From contig NZ_JAKNTO010000001.1 of the NCBI RefSeq assembly GCF_022440845.1, positions 1 through 64,000 of the forward strand: a DNA stretch of 64,000 nt, written 5' to 3'. The DNA comes from Ruminococcus sp. OA3 (GTDB lineage Bacteria; Bacillota; Clostridia; Lachnospirales; Lachnospiraceae). Every line of letters begins with the position of its first letter. Position 1 is the stretch's first letter. Both the position numbers and the translations under genes were made by a program. Below the pieces are notes generated by a model. The model made no database searches. It was not told the origin of the DNA and saw only the letters and a list, made by a program, of their open reading frames with translations. Shown here piece after piece: positions 6,601 through 14,535 of this stretch.

Positions 6601-7680
6601 ATGCCAACAGCTCGTAAATTACCATCCGGGTCATGGCGGTGTCAGGTGTTCAGCCACTACGAGACCGTGACACTTGAAGACGGATCTACAAAAAAGAAGA
6701 GGATATATAAATCGTTCACCAGTGACGATCCCAGCAAAGAAGGAAAGAAGCTGGCAGAGCTGGCTGCCACTCAATACGCAGCCGACAGAAAGAAAGCAAG
6801 TTCATACTGTTCACTTACTTTCAGAGAGGCCCTAACAGAATATATCAATCAGCGCACATCTGTATTGTCCCCGTCTACTGTACGAGAATACAAGCGTACC
6901 CTAAATAGTTCTGTGCCAGGCCTGATGGATATTAAAATATGTGATATTACACAGGAAGATATACAGGAAGCAATTAACATCGAAGCTCGTACACATAAAC
7001 CAAAGACAGTACGGAATACACACGGGATTATATCGGCGGTACTTCGCACGTATCGCCCTGATTTCGCGCTTAATACTGCGCTGCCTAAGAAGATACGTCC
7101 AGAGCTATATATTCCGTCAGACAGCGAAATACGAGTCCTGCTTGATCAGGTAAAAGGGACTGAGATGGAACTCCCTATCCTACTCGCGGCATTCGGTCCA
7201 ATGAGGCGCGGCGAAATCTGTGCCCTTCACAGCAGAAACATTCACAGTAATATTGTCCATGTATGCGAAAACATGGTCCTGTCTTCTGATCATAAATGGA
7301 TCATAAGACAGCCCAAAACATATGCAGGTGACAGATATATCGAATTCCCGGATTTCGTAGCTGAAAAGTGGAAGGATAAGGAAGGAAGAATTGTAAACTT
7401 AAATCCATGCATGGTCACAGACCGCTTCAGGCACATTTTGGAAAAGTCTAATCTCCCTCATTTTCGCTTTCACGATTTGCGTCATTATTCAGCAAGCATA
7501 CAACACGCACTCGGGATTCCGGACGTATATATTATGCAGCGCGGAGGATGGGGCAATGATGGAGTCCTAAAAGCAGTATACAGACACGCCCTTGAAGAGA
7601 AAGAAAAAGAGATGAACAATCTTGCAAACTCACATTTCATGAACATTATGCAACACGAAATGCAACACGGAAAAAAATAG
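6601..7680 (+). CDS. int: Tyrosine site-specific recombinase (element integrase)
   Basis: A 359-residue phage/ICE-type tyrosine recombinase. The N-terminal arm-binding region (1-65) is followed by a SAM-like core-binding domain (about 70-155) and the catalytic domain. Catalytic residues read as Arg202 ('RRGE'), His291 and Arg294 ('FHDLRHY'), Trp317 in the usual His/Trp position, and Tyr327 ('VYRH'), so the set is complete. The start at 6601 has AAGGAGG 8 nt upstream. Its stop lies 26 bp from the 3' end of tRNA-Leu, the usual place for an integrase that uses that tRNA gene as attachment site. I see no small excisionase gene beside it in the window. Confidence 0.95.
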   Translation: MPTARKLPSGSWRCQVFSHYETVTLEDGSTKKKRIYKSFTSDDPSKEGKKLAELAATQYAADRKKASSYCSLTFREALTEYINQRTSVLSPSTVREYKRTLNSSVPGLMDIKICDITQEDIQEAINIEARTHKPKTVRNTHGIISAVLRTYRPDFALNTALPKKIRPELYIPSDSEIRVLLDQVKGTEMELPILLAAFGPMRRGEICALHSRNIHSNIVHVCENMVLSSDHKWIIRQPKTYAGDRYIEFPDFVAEKWKDKEGRIVNLNPCMVTDRFRHILEKSNLPHFRFHDLRHYSASIQHALGIPDVYIMQRGGWGNDGVLKAVYRHALEEKEKEMNNLANSHFMNIMQHEMQHGKK

Positions 7681-7702
7681 AGCGCGCAAACGCGCACTCT
7701 AT
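7673..7702 (-). terminator. Intrinsic terminator of tRNA-Leu, overlapping the integrase 3' end
   Basis: Read leftward after the tRNA: TAGAG(T)GCGCG, loop TTTG, CGCGCTCTA, then TTTTTTT. The T-run is the complement of the two final Lys codons and stop of the integrase. The terminator therefore belongs to, or was brought by, the element. Confidence 0.7.
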
Positions 7703-7706
7703 AGGC

Positions 7707-7786
7707 TGCGGGCAACAGGACTTGAACCTGCACGGTCTCCCACCAGAACCTAAATCTGGCGCGTCTGCCAATTCCGCCATGCCCGC
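7707..7786 (-). tRNA. tRNA-Leu (UAG)
   Basis: An 80-nt cloverleaf: acceptor GCGGGCA pairs with TGCCCGC, anticodon stem CCAGA/TCTGG with loop TTTAGGT (anticodon TAG), a long variable arm, and TTCAAGT in the T loop. CCA is not encoded. Its 3' end faces the integrase and is the probable attachment site of the element. Confidence 0.95.
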
Positions 7787-7799
7787 GAAACTACTCATG

Positions 7800-7829
7800 A
7801 TTATATACCATGCAGTCAATTATTGTCAA
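7800..7829 (-). promoter_or_regulatory. Promoter of tRNA-Leu
   Basis: Read leftward: TTGACA (rc of 7824-7829), 18-nt spacer, TATAAT (rc of 7800-7805), ending 14 bp before the tRNA 5' end. Confidence 0.75.
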
Positions 7830-7838
7830 TGTTTGGTC

Positions 7839-7867
7839 TTGACTTTTCTAATTTCGCATAGTATATT
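7839..7867 (+). promoter_or_regulatory. Promoter of the Trp T-box / trpB2 unit
   Basis: TTGACT at 7839-7844, 17-nt spacer, TATATT at 7862-7867. Transcription would begin near 7875, at the start of the T-box leader. Confidence 0.65.
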
Positions 7868-7874
7868 TAACACA

Positions 7875-8163
7875 TATTAAACATCTGTTATCATATCATA
7901 AACCTATGAGCAAGGATAGTAATCATTACAGGAGCTTTTTCAGAGAGCTGCATGCGGTGGAATTGCAGCAAAGCATGTATGACGAATGGGCTTGCGAGGG
8001 CAAACTGAAAGGAATGATCCGAGTAGGCGCGACGAAGACCGGTCGTTATCACGGGACGTGTATGAACGTACATGTATAAGCGTATCCTGAATATCAGGGT
8101 GAAGTTAGGTGGCACCGCAGGTTTATTACTCCTGTCCTATCAATTTGATAGGGCAGGTTTTTT
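7875..8163 (+). promoter_or_regulatory. T-box leader, tryptophan specific
   Basis: This leader has the main T-box landmarks in order: AGTA near 7919, AGAGAGC and GGTGGAA in the distal part of stem I, GAA followed by TGG at 7987-7989 as the likely specifier (Trp codon), the antiterminator motif AGGTGGCACCGCAGG (8106-8120), and a terminator CCTGTCCTATCA/TGATAGGGCAGG (8131-8156) with a T-run. Uncharged tRNA-Trp would pair with TGG and with the T-box sequence and allow read-through into the tryptophan synthase gene. The specifier is assigned by position and agrees with the downstream enzyme. Confidence 0.85.
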
Positions 8164-8198
8164 ATTTAATCCAAAAAGCAAAAGAAAGGATGAACAAA

Positions 8199-9575
8199 AT
8201 GAGCACAGAAAAGAAAATTCCGTACAAAATTTATCTGGAAGAAAATGAGATGCCGACGCAATGGTACAATGTCCGCGCAGACATGAAGAACAAACCAGCA
8301 CCACTGTTAAACCCGGGGACCTTAAAGCCAATGACTTTCGAGGAACTGCAGCCGGTATTCTGCGATGAGCTGGTCCGCCAGGAACTGGACAACGATACCC
8401 TATACTTTGACATTCCGCAGGAAATTCAGGATTTTTATAAAATGTACCGGCCATCACCGCTGGTGCGCGCCTATTTTCTCGAAAAAGCATTGGGGACTCC
8501 GGCGAAAATCTATTACAAGTTCGAAGGCAACAACACTTCCGGAAGCCACAAGCTGAATTCGGCAATCGCTCAGGCATATTATGCCAAGAAACAGGGGCTG
8601 ACCGGCGTCACAACAGAGACAGGTGCCGGACAGTGGGGAACAGCACTTTCCATGGCATGTTCTTACTTCGACCTTGACTGTAAAGTATATATGGTAAAGG
8701 TCTCCTACGAGCAGAAACCTTTCCGCCGCGAAGTCATGAGAACGTATGGTGCCTCCGTCACCCCGTCTCCGTCAGAGACCACCGAAGTAGGACGCAGAAT
8801 CCTTGCGGAGCACCCTGGAACCTCAGGAAGCCTTGGCTGCGCAATATCAGAAGCCGTAGAGGCCGCAACGTCACGCAGCGGCTACCGTTATGTACTGGGC
8901 TCAGTGCTCAGCCAGGTACTGCTGCATCAGTCTATCATTGGCCTGGAAACCAAAGCCGCACTCGACAAATATGATATTAAAGCCGACATTGTAATCGGTT
9001 GCGCAGGCGGGGGCTCCAACTTAGGTGGTCTGATCTCTCCTTTCGTCGGGGAAAAAATCAAGGGCGAAGCAGATTACCGCATTATCGCTGTCGAGCCGGC
9101 ATCCTGCCCGAGCCTGACACGCGGGCGTTACGCCTATGATTTCTGCGATACCGGCATGATCTGCCCGCTGGCGAAAATGTATACTCTGGGAAGCGGTTTT
9201 ATTCCATCTGCAAATCACGCGGGCGGCCTCCGTTATCACGGTATGAGTTCTGTGGTTTCACAGCTTTATGACGATAAACTGATCGAAGCAGTTTCCGTTG
9301 AACAGACAGAAGTATTTGCCGCTGCAGAACAGTTTGCACGCGTCGAGGGAATCCTTCCGGCTCCGGAAAGCAGCCATGCGATCCGTGTAGCGATTGATGA
9401 GGCACTCAAGTGCAAAGAGACCGGCGAAGAAAAAACCATCGTCTTCGGCCTGACAGGCACCGGATATTTCGATATGGTGGCATATGGAAAATACAACGAC
9501 GGCGAAATGACAGATTACATCCCAACAGACTCTGACCTGGAGCCTGGATTCGCAGGACTTCCGAAAATCGACTGA
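8199..9575 (+). CDS. trpB: Tryptophan synthase beta chain, TrpB2 type
   Basis: A 458-residue PLP enzyme catalysing the condensation of indole and serine to tryptophan. It is longer than the roughly 400-residue TrpB1 and has the TrpB2 N-terminal extension ('YLEENEMPTQWYN'). 'NTSGSHKLNSA' holds the PLP lysine, 'TGAGQWG' and 'GCAGGGSNLGG' are the substrate and phosphate-binding loops. The frame is open to 8109, but that part lies inside the T-box terminator; the ATG at 8199, with AAAGGA 8 nt before, is the start (8190 is an alternative). No trpA lies beside it, as is usual for TrpB2, which may salvage free indole. Controlled by the Trp T-box. Confidence 0.92.
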   Translation: MSTEKKIPYKIYLEENEMPTQWYNVRADMKNKPAPLLNPGTLKPMTFEELQPVFCDELVRQELDNDTLYFDIPQEIQDFYKMYRPSPLVRAYFLEKALGTPAKIYYKFEGNNTSGSHKLNSAIAQAYYAKKQGLTGVTTETGAGQWGTALSMACSYFDLDCKVYMVKVSYEQKPFRREVMRTYGASVTPSPSETTEVGRRILAEHPGTSGSLGCAISEAVEAATSRSGYRYVLGSVLSQVLLHQSIIGLETKAALDKYDIKADIVIGCAGGGSNLGGLISPFVGEKIKGEADYRIIAVEPASCPSLTRGRYAYDFCDTGMICPLAKMYTLGSGFIPSANHAGGLRYHGMSSVVSQLYDDKLIEAVSVEQTEVFAAAEQFARVEGILPAPESSHAIRVAIDEALKCKETGEEKTIVFGLTGTGYFDMVAYGKYNDGEMTDYIPTDSDLEPGFAGLPKID

Positions 9576-9582
9576 TATCAGG

Positions 9583-9628
9583 CAATGCTCTGACACCACA
9601 CAACGATGCCAGAGCATTGTTTCTTTTT
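9583..9628 (+). terminator. Terminator after trpB2
   Basis: CAATGCTCTG (9583-9592) pairs with CAGAGCATTG (9610-9619), followed by TTTCTTTTT. Confidence 0.75.
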
Positions 9629-9688
9629 ATATGCATTATTTTGCAGCTCCGTATCAATATAACAGACTAACCGATCACATCTGAAAAG

Positions 9689-9727
9689 AAAAAAAGCTTT
9701 GGAAACAGTGGTTTCCAAAGCTTTTTC
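9689..9727 (-). terminator. Terminator of the tRNA cluster
   Basis: AAAGCTTTGGAAAC (9693-9706) pairs with GTTTCCAAAGCTTT (9711-9724) over 14 bp, with T-runs on the exit side for leftward transcription. It lies just beyond tRNA-Lys, the last gene of the cluster. Confidence 0.8.
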
Positions 9728-9729
9728 TA

Positions 9730-9802
9730 TGAGACATCGGGGATTCGAACCCCGGACAACTTGATTAAAAGTCAAGTGCTCTACCAACTGAGCTAATATC
9801 CC
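9730..9802 (-). tRNA. tRNA-Lys (UUU)
   Basis: 73 nt; acceptor GGGATAT with ATGTCTC (two G-U pairs), anticodon loop CTTTTAA, T loop TTCGAAT. CCA not encoded. Last gene of a six-tRNA leftward unit. Confidence 0.95.
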
Positions 9803-9856
9803 ACAGCATTCAATTGTCTAACAGGAATGCAGAACCTCATGTCCTGCATTCCCAAA

Positions 9857-9928
9857 CTGGGCTAGCTGGATTTGAACCAGCGAATGCAGGAGTCAAAGTC
9901 CTGTGCCTTACCGCTTGGCGATAGCCCA
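9857..9928 (-). tRNA. tRNA-Gln (UUG)
   Basis: 72 nt; acceptor TGGGCTA/TAGCCCA, anticodon loop CTTTGAC, T loop TTCAAAT. The first base is U, as in other tRNA-Gln. CCA not encoded. Confidence 0.95.
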
Positions 9929-9936
9929 TTAGATAA

Positions 9937-10011
9937 GGTGGATAAAGGGATTCGAACCCTTGGCCTCCAGAGCCACAATCTGGCGCGCTAACCAACTGCG
10001 CTATACCCACC
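9937..10011 (-). tRNA. tRNA-His (GUG)
   Basis: 75 nt including the G at -1 that pairs with discriminator C, the identity mark of tRNA-His. Acceptor GTGGGTA/TATCCAC, anticodon loop TTGTGGC. CCA not encoded. Confidence 0.95.
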
Positions 10012-10015
10012 ATAA

Positions 10016-10089
<74 letters not shown>

Positions 10090-10092
10090 GTA

Positions 10093-10163
10093 AGCGGGTG
10101 ATGGGAATCGAACCCACGTATCTAGCTTGGAAGGCTAGTGTTCTACCATTGAACTACACCCGC
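10093..10163 (-). tRNA. tRNA-Gly (UCC)
   Basis: 71 nt; acceptor GCGGGTG/CACCCGC, anticodon loop CTTCCAA, T loop TTCGATT. CCA not encoded. Confidence 0.95.
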
Positions 10164-10202
10164 ATATTGGCTGCTATCTTATTGTCATAGTCGATACAAC
10201 AG

Positions 10203-10277
10203 TCGGGGTGACAGGATTCGAACCTGCGGCCTCCTGGTCCCAAACCAGGCGCTCTAGCCAAACTGAGCCACACCCCG
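10203..10277 (-). tRNA. tRNA-Pro (UGG)
   Basis: 75 nt; acceptor CGGGGTG/CACCCCG, anticodon loop TTTGGGA, T loop TTCGAAT. First gene of the cluster, 54 bp after the -10 box. CCA not encoded. Confidence 0.95.
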
Positions 10278-10330
10278 ATATTACTTTTGCAATTGTTGTA
10301 TTTATGCGTTTTTTGCCTGACGCAAGGTAT

Positions 10331-10359
10331 ATTATATTATATGCCTCAGCAAATGTCAA
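10331..10359 (-). promoter_or_regulatory. Promoter of the tRNA cluster
   Basis: Read leftward: TTGACA (rc of 10354-10359), 17-nt spacer, TATAAT (rc of 10331-10336). A full consensus, as expected for stable RNA genes. Confidence 0.85.
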
Positions 10360-10407
10360 CACTTTTTTTATACTATTTTTTCGCTTATTTACCAGCAGTT
10401 TTCTACT

Positions 10408-10890
10408 CTATCCGAGGTATCTCGTAGAGCAGTCAAGTTCCCCATGCTCACCCAGCTCCAGGATCATAAAACTGGGCCTTCTTCCCGCCTGCCTCGGGTA
10501 AGCCAGACTGCCGGGATTCAAAACTGCCATGTTTTCCGACATCTCACAGCACGGTTTATGCGTATGGCCAAACACTACAATATCAGCTTTGCGGCTCTCC
10601 CCTTCTTCTTTGATCATTTCAGTTCCCATCGATACCCCGTAATAATGCCCATGCGTGAGAAAAATCTGCTTTCCACCCAGTTCAAACTCCATTTCACGAT
10701 CCAGGACGCTGAAATAGTCGTTGTTTCCCGCCACAATATACGAAGGACATTCTGCCAGTTCCGCAATATAATCCTCTTCCCCCTCCACATCACCACAGTG
10801 AATCAGAGCATCGATCGGACAGACCCTCTCCAGCACCCCTATCAGATTTTTTGCATGTCCATGTGTATCGCTTATAATTAACACCCTCAT
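10408..10890 (-). CDS. YfcE/MJ0936-family metallophosphoesterase
   Basis: About 160 residues, full length for the family. Metal-binding motifs are in order: 'SDTHG' (DxH), 'HCGDVEG' (GD), 'AGNNDYF' (GNxD), 'THGHYYG' and 'FGHTHKP' (GHTH). These calcineurin-like enzymes hydrolyse phosphodiesters in vitro; the cellular substrate is unknown. The ATG at 10890 gives the usual 'MRVLIISDTHG' start; a TTG three codons earlier (10899) overlaps the rdgB stop and is possible. It is directly downstream of rdgB, a common pairing in Bacillota. Confidence 0.88.
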   Translation of the reverse strand: MRVLIISDTHGHAKNLIGVLERVCPIDALIHCGDVEGEEDYIAELAECPSYIVAGNNDYFSVLDREMEFELGGKQIFLTHGHYYGVSMGTEMIKEEGESRKADIVVFGHTHKPCCEMSENMAVLNPGSLAYPRQAGRRPSFMILELGEHGELDCSTRYLG

Positions 10891-10895
10891 TGATT

Positions 10896-11495
10896 TCAAC
10901 CCACTTTTCTTGATTTTAATTCTTCTTTCATTTTTCGCAATGCTTTTCCCCGATGACTGATTGTATTCTTTTCTTCCGGAGGAAGTTCAGCCGTAGAACA
11001 GCCATATTCGGGCACATAGAAAATGGGGTCGTAGCCAAAACCATTTTCTCCGCGCTCCTCATAACCGATGATCCCTTCAATCGTCCCCCGTGTCGTCACT
11101 ACGTCTCCGCCGGGAAATGCAGCTGCAATCGCACACACAAACCGTGCAGTCCGCTTAGCATCCGGCACTCCTTCCATACGGTCGATCAGATTTCTGTTTT
11201 TAATCCGATATGATGTATCTTCCCCCATATACCTGGCCGAATAGATACCCGGTTCCTTATTCAGATAATCAATCTCAAGTCCTGAATCATCCGCCAGCAC
11301 GATCTCATTCGTAATCTCCATGATGGCTCTGGCCTTAATAACTGCATTTTCCTCAAAAGTAGCTCCGTTTTCCTCTATATCAGCTGATATACCGGCTTCT
11401 TTCATAGAAACAACTTCCACGTCTAAATCATTCAGAATCTCTCTGATCTCTTTCATTTTTCCGGCATTTCCTGTAGCAAATATTATTCTTTTCAT
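10896..11495 (-). CDS. rdgB: RdgB/HAM1 XTP/dITP diphosphatase
   Basis: A 199-residue house-cleaning nucleotidase that converts dITP, ITP and XTP to monophosphates and pyrophosphate, keeping deaminated purines out of DNA and RNA. Family marks: N-terminal 'FATGNAGKMKEI', central 'LADDSGLEIDYL' and 'GIYSARYMG', and C-terminal 'GFGYDPIFYVPEYG' and 'ISHRGKAL'. The length is normal. It lies between the THUMP methyltransferase (32 bp upstream) and the YfcE-like gene, all leftward, probably one operon. Confidence 0.93.
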   Translation of the reverse strand: MKRIIFATGNAGKMKEIREILNDLDVEVVSMKEAGISADIEENGATFEENAVIKARAIMEITNEIVLADDSGLEIDYLNKEPGIYSARYMGEDTSYRIKNRNLIDRMEGVPDAKRTARFVCAIAAAFPGGDVVTTRGTIEGIIGYEERGENGFGYDPIFYVPEYGCSTAELPPEEKNTISHRGKALRKMKEELKSRKVG

Positions 11496-11527
11496 AAAAA
11501 ACTATCCCTTTTCAAATATAAATGAGG

Positions 11528-12673
11528 TCAATGTTTCTTTGGAGGTTTTTGTCCCAGAAACTGATAGTAATAAGTCTTCAGCATGCCGTTATAAATTTTA
11601 CGGTTACGGTCCGCTTTTTTTCCAATATATTTTTCCGCATCCTCAAAACTTGTGATCAGATACATCGACCAACTGTCCAGTTTCTGATAACTCTCTCCGA
11701 GTTCCCGGTATAAACCAGGCAGTATCTCCTTATCCTCCAGACGTTCCCCATAAGGAGGGTTCGTTACTATAAAACCATATTTTTTCGGATGGCTTAAGTC
11801 CTTTACCGCACGCTGCTGAAAATGAATCATATGATCCACTCCCGCCAGCCTGGCATTTTCCCTGGCATCCCTGACTGCACTCGCATCGATATCATAACCC
11901 TGAATGTCTGTCTGAACGCCTGTATCCACCAGATCCTGAGCCTCCTCCACCGCATGATACCAGCACTTTCTGGGAATGATATGTTTCCAGTCTTCTGCCA
12001 GAAAGGAACGGTTCATCCCGGGTGCCATGTTTGCCGCCATCATGGCCGCTTCAATGGGAAATGTCCCGCTTCCACAGAACGGATCCACCAGGATTCTGTC
12101 CTGTTTCCACGGCGTGAGCAGCAGCAGCGCCGAAGCAAGCGTCTCTGTAATAGGCGCCTTTACTGTATTCTGGCGGTATCCTCTTTTATGAAGAGAGATC
12201 CCGGATGTATCAAGCGTGATGGTTGCCACGTCTTTCATAAATGTCACACGTATCGGATAGCTGTCTCCGCCCTCTTCAAACCATGATACCCTGTACTTTT
12301 CTTTCAGTCTTTCCACGATCGCTTTTTTCATAATAGACTGAATATCTGAAGGACTGAATAATTTACTCTTAATTGAATTCGCCTTAGCAACCCAGAACTT
12401 ACCGTCTTTCGGAATAAACTCCTCCCAGGGAAGCGCTTTTGTTTTCTCAAATAATTCTTCAAATGATTCCGCTTTAACTTGTCCTACTTTCAGCAGAATC
12501 CTCTCTGTAGTGCGCAGAAACACATTTGCATACGCGACAGCCTCCGCATCCCCCAGAAAAGTCACTTTTCCGTCCTCAACCCTGCTGACCTCATATCCCA
12601 GGTCGATAATTTCTCTTTTCAACACCGCCTCAGTACCGAAATGGCAGGGCGCTATCAGCTCAAACATCTTCAT
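11528..12673 (-). CDS. THUMP-domain RNA guanine-N2 methyltransferase (RlmL N-terminal / YpsC type)
   Basis: 381 residues from the ATG at 12673, which follows AGAGGAAAGC; the frame is open 12 codons earlier without a ribosome site. The N-terminal THUMP/ferredoxin-like region (about 1-160) binds RNA, followed by a Rossmann SAM methyltransferase with 'DPFCGSGTFPIEAAMMA' and the catalytic 'NPPYGERL'. Homologues methylate the N2 of guanosine in 23S rRNA; the exact position here is inferred from the family. First gene of a probable operon with rdgB and the phosphoesterase. Confidence 0.88.
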   Translation of the reverse strand: MKMFELIAPCHFGTEAVLKREIIDLGYEVSRVEDGKVTFLGDAEAVAYANVFLRTTERILLKVGQVKAESFEELFEKTKALPWEEFIPKDGKFWVAKANSIKSKLFSPSDIQSIMKKAIVERLKEKYRVSWFEEGGDSYPIRVTFMKDVATITLDTSGISLHKRGYRQNTVKAPITETLASALLLLTPWKQDRILVDPFCGSGTFPIEAAMMAANMAPGMNRSFLAEDWKHIIPRKCWYHAVEEAQDLVDTGVQTDIQGYDIDASAVRDARENARLAGVDHMIHFQQRAVKDLSHPKKYGFIVTNPPYGERLEDKEILPGLYRELGESYQKLDSWSMYLITSFEDAEKYIGKKADRNRKIYNGMLKTYYYQFLGQKPPKKH

Positions 12674-12784
12674 GCTTTCCTCTTTTCCCGTTTCAGGGAC
12701 TTCTTCCAAAACCCGGGAGAAGTCCCTGCATCTTTTTTAATCTATTGGTTTATTTTACTATGATATCCGCGAAAACACAAGTCG

Positions 12785-13087
12785 TCAGTGACTTGCATCT
12801 GCACGATATGCATGAATGCCGCCTATCATTGACTTGACATTGTATCCTGATTTGGCCATTTCCTTTGCCCTTGCCATACTGGAGGCACCCCGTTCACAGT
12901 ACAGGATGATCTCTTTGTTCTTCGGCAGCCCAAACAGCGCCTCTGTATCCTCATAGTCGATGTGGCGCGCTCCCGGTATATGATACCGGAAATACTCCTC
13001 AGCGGAACGTAAATCTATCAGCAGCGTATCATTTCTTTTTCGATACGCATCCAGCATCTTGGCAGAAATCATTTCCAGTTCCGACAT
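12785..13087 (-). CDS. Single-domain rhodanese-like sulfurtransferase
   Basis: 100 residues from the ATG at 13087 with AAAGGAG 6 nt upstream; the longer open frame to 13165 lacks such a site. 'LLIDLRSAEEYFRYHIPGARHI' is the typical first half and 'ILYCERGASSMARAKEMA' the active loop, with a catalytic Cys followed by an Arg/Gly loop. Such proteins carry sulfur as a persulfide for thiolation or cyanide/thiosulfate chemistry; the partner is not visible in the neighbourhood. Confidence 0.85.
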   Translation of the reverse strand: MSELEMISAKMLDAYRKRNDTLLIDLRSAEEYFRYHIPGARHIDYEDTEALFGLPKNKEIILYCERGASSMARAKEMAKSGYNVKSMIGGIHAYRADASH

Positions 13088-13176
13088 AAAAAGCTCCTTT
13101 TTAATAGTATATTCAGAGCTGCAGAAATGAGAAAATCTTCTTTGACTGCACTTCATCTGATACACAAAGAGAAAGA

Positions 13177-13199
13177 CCGTGGTAGGGGAGCTACCACGG
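13177..13199. terminator. Hairpin in the gap before the rhodanese gene
   Basis: CCGTGGTAG (13177-13185), loop GGGAG, CTACCACGG (13191-13199), with short T-rich runs on both sides. The gap 13088-13372 otherwise holds AT-rich sequence with an A7/T6 tract near 13246 and no gene I can support. The hairpin may terminate the leftward oxidoreductase gene (13373-14347). Confidence 0.6.
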
Positions 13200-13372
13200 C
13201 CTTTCGAGGGGAGTATAAATAATTAATAAGGGTTATTAATTTGTAAAAAAAATTTTTTGAAGGGTAAATTCTCTTTACAAATAAGATTATAATACAATTT
13301 CCATAAAAATGCAATAAGAAAGATTATAGAAATTTCAGAATTATTAACACTTTTTTATGAAACCACGCCAGA

Positions 13373-14347
13373 TCACTCAAAAGGGTAGATGACCCCCCAC
13401 TCTTTTCTCAGGTATTCAGTGATTTTGACTACTTTCAGAATCTCTTCATGCGGCATCTGGGGACATTCCGGCAGGCCTTCTTCCATAGCTTTTTTACATG
13501 CCAGTATTTCATATTCATATCCGTTGATCTGTTCCGGCACCGGGTATCTCGCAATCATCTGGCGTTTTTCATCCAATACGCGGATTTCTTCACAGTTATT
13601 GATGTTCTGCACCTCGATGCAGCCTTTCGTCCCGTTAATTTCTCCCAGCCTGTTAGAGTGTACAAGCATGGAGGCATACAGTACCGCCATTTTTCCATCT
13701 TCATAAATGAACGTCATACTCTCCTGTGCATCAACTCCTGTTTCAAGCTTCACACACGTAGATTTAATCTCTTTAATTTTATCTCCAAAACACATCAGCG
13801 CAAAATTGATCGGATATACGCCCAGGTCCATCAGCGCACCGCCCGCCATCTCCAGTCTTCTCATTCTGTCAATGTTAATGTGCTCATAGCCCAGATTTCC
13901 GCTCAGCGATGTGATATCACCGATCACTTTGCTGTCCATAAGCTCCTGAATCATTTTCCGGCTCGGCATATAACGTGTCCACATAGCTTCCGCGATCAAA
14001 AGTTTTTTTTCTTTTGCCAGCGCAAACAGTTCTTCTGCCTGAGCGGACGTCACTGTAAATGGTTTCTCACAGAGCACAGGTTTTCCATGTTCGAGACACA
14101 TTTTAGAATGCTCATAATGAAAAACATGCGGAGTTGCCACATATACAAGATCAACATCCGGATCATTCAGCATCTCCTCGTAAGAACCGTATGCCTTTGT
14201 GATCCCCCATTTCTCTGCAAACTCTTTTGCGCGCTCATAATCTCTTGCGGCAATCGCATATGCCTCTGCAACAGAACGATCCAGTCCGCCAAGTGCAGTC
14301 GCCATGGATGTCGCGATGTTTCCAGCCCCCAATATCGCCACTTTCAT
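13373..14347 (-). CDS. Gfo/Idh/MocA-family NAD(P)-dependent oxidoreductase
   Basis: 324 residues. The N-terminal Rossmann fold opens with 'MKVAILGAGNIATSMA', 'YVATPHVFHYEHSKMCL' ends it, and 'GKPVLCEKPFTVTSAQ' contains the conserved EKP lysine. The C-terminal alpha/beta domain has 'GGALMDLGVYPINFA', with the usual Asp and His-equivalent region. Family members oxidise or reduce sugars and inositols; the substrate cannot be read from sequence and there are no sugar genes nearby. The start has GGAGG upstream (CAGGAGGTATGCAACA). Confidence 0.9.
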   Translation of the reverse strand: MKVAILGAGNIATSMATALGGLDRSVAEAYAIAARDYERAKEFAEKWGITKAYGSYEEMLNDPDVDLVYVATPHVFHYEHSKMCLEHGKPVLCEKPFTVTSAQAEELFALAKEKKLLIAEAMWTRYMPSRKMIQELMDSKVIGDITSLSGNLGYEHINIDRMRRLEMAGGALMDLGVYPINFALMCFGDKIKEIKSTCVKLETGVDAQESMTFIYEDGKMAVLYASMLVHSNRLGEINGTKGCIEVQNINNCEEIRVLDEKRQMIARYPVPEQINGYEYEILACKKAMEEGLPECPQMPHEEILKVVKITEYLRKEWGVIYPFE

Positions 14348-14535
14348 TGTTGCATACCTCCTGGTTTTTATTTTTACTATATCATATAATTTTTAAAAAA
14401 ACTAAAGCATTCCTGTCTTCTTTTCCCGCTTTCCCTTACCTCCATCTGCCAAGTTTTTATAATTTGCATAAAAAAACAGATATCAGAGATACTAACAGCG
14501 TAACGTAAATTTTTAATATAACAGGAGGAAATGAC

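Noticed and set aside
13448-14389. Long rightward ORF opposite the Gfo/Idh gene (also 21391-22362 and 45351-46379 opposite the cyclase and ecfT)
   Set aside because: These are mirror frames of clear genes: the opposite strand has full-length motifs, and these have none and no ribosome site.
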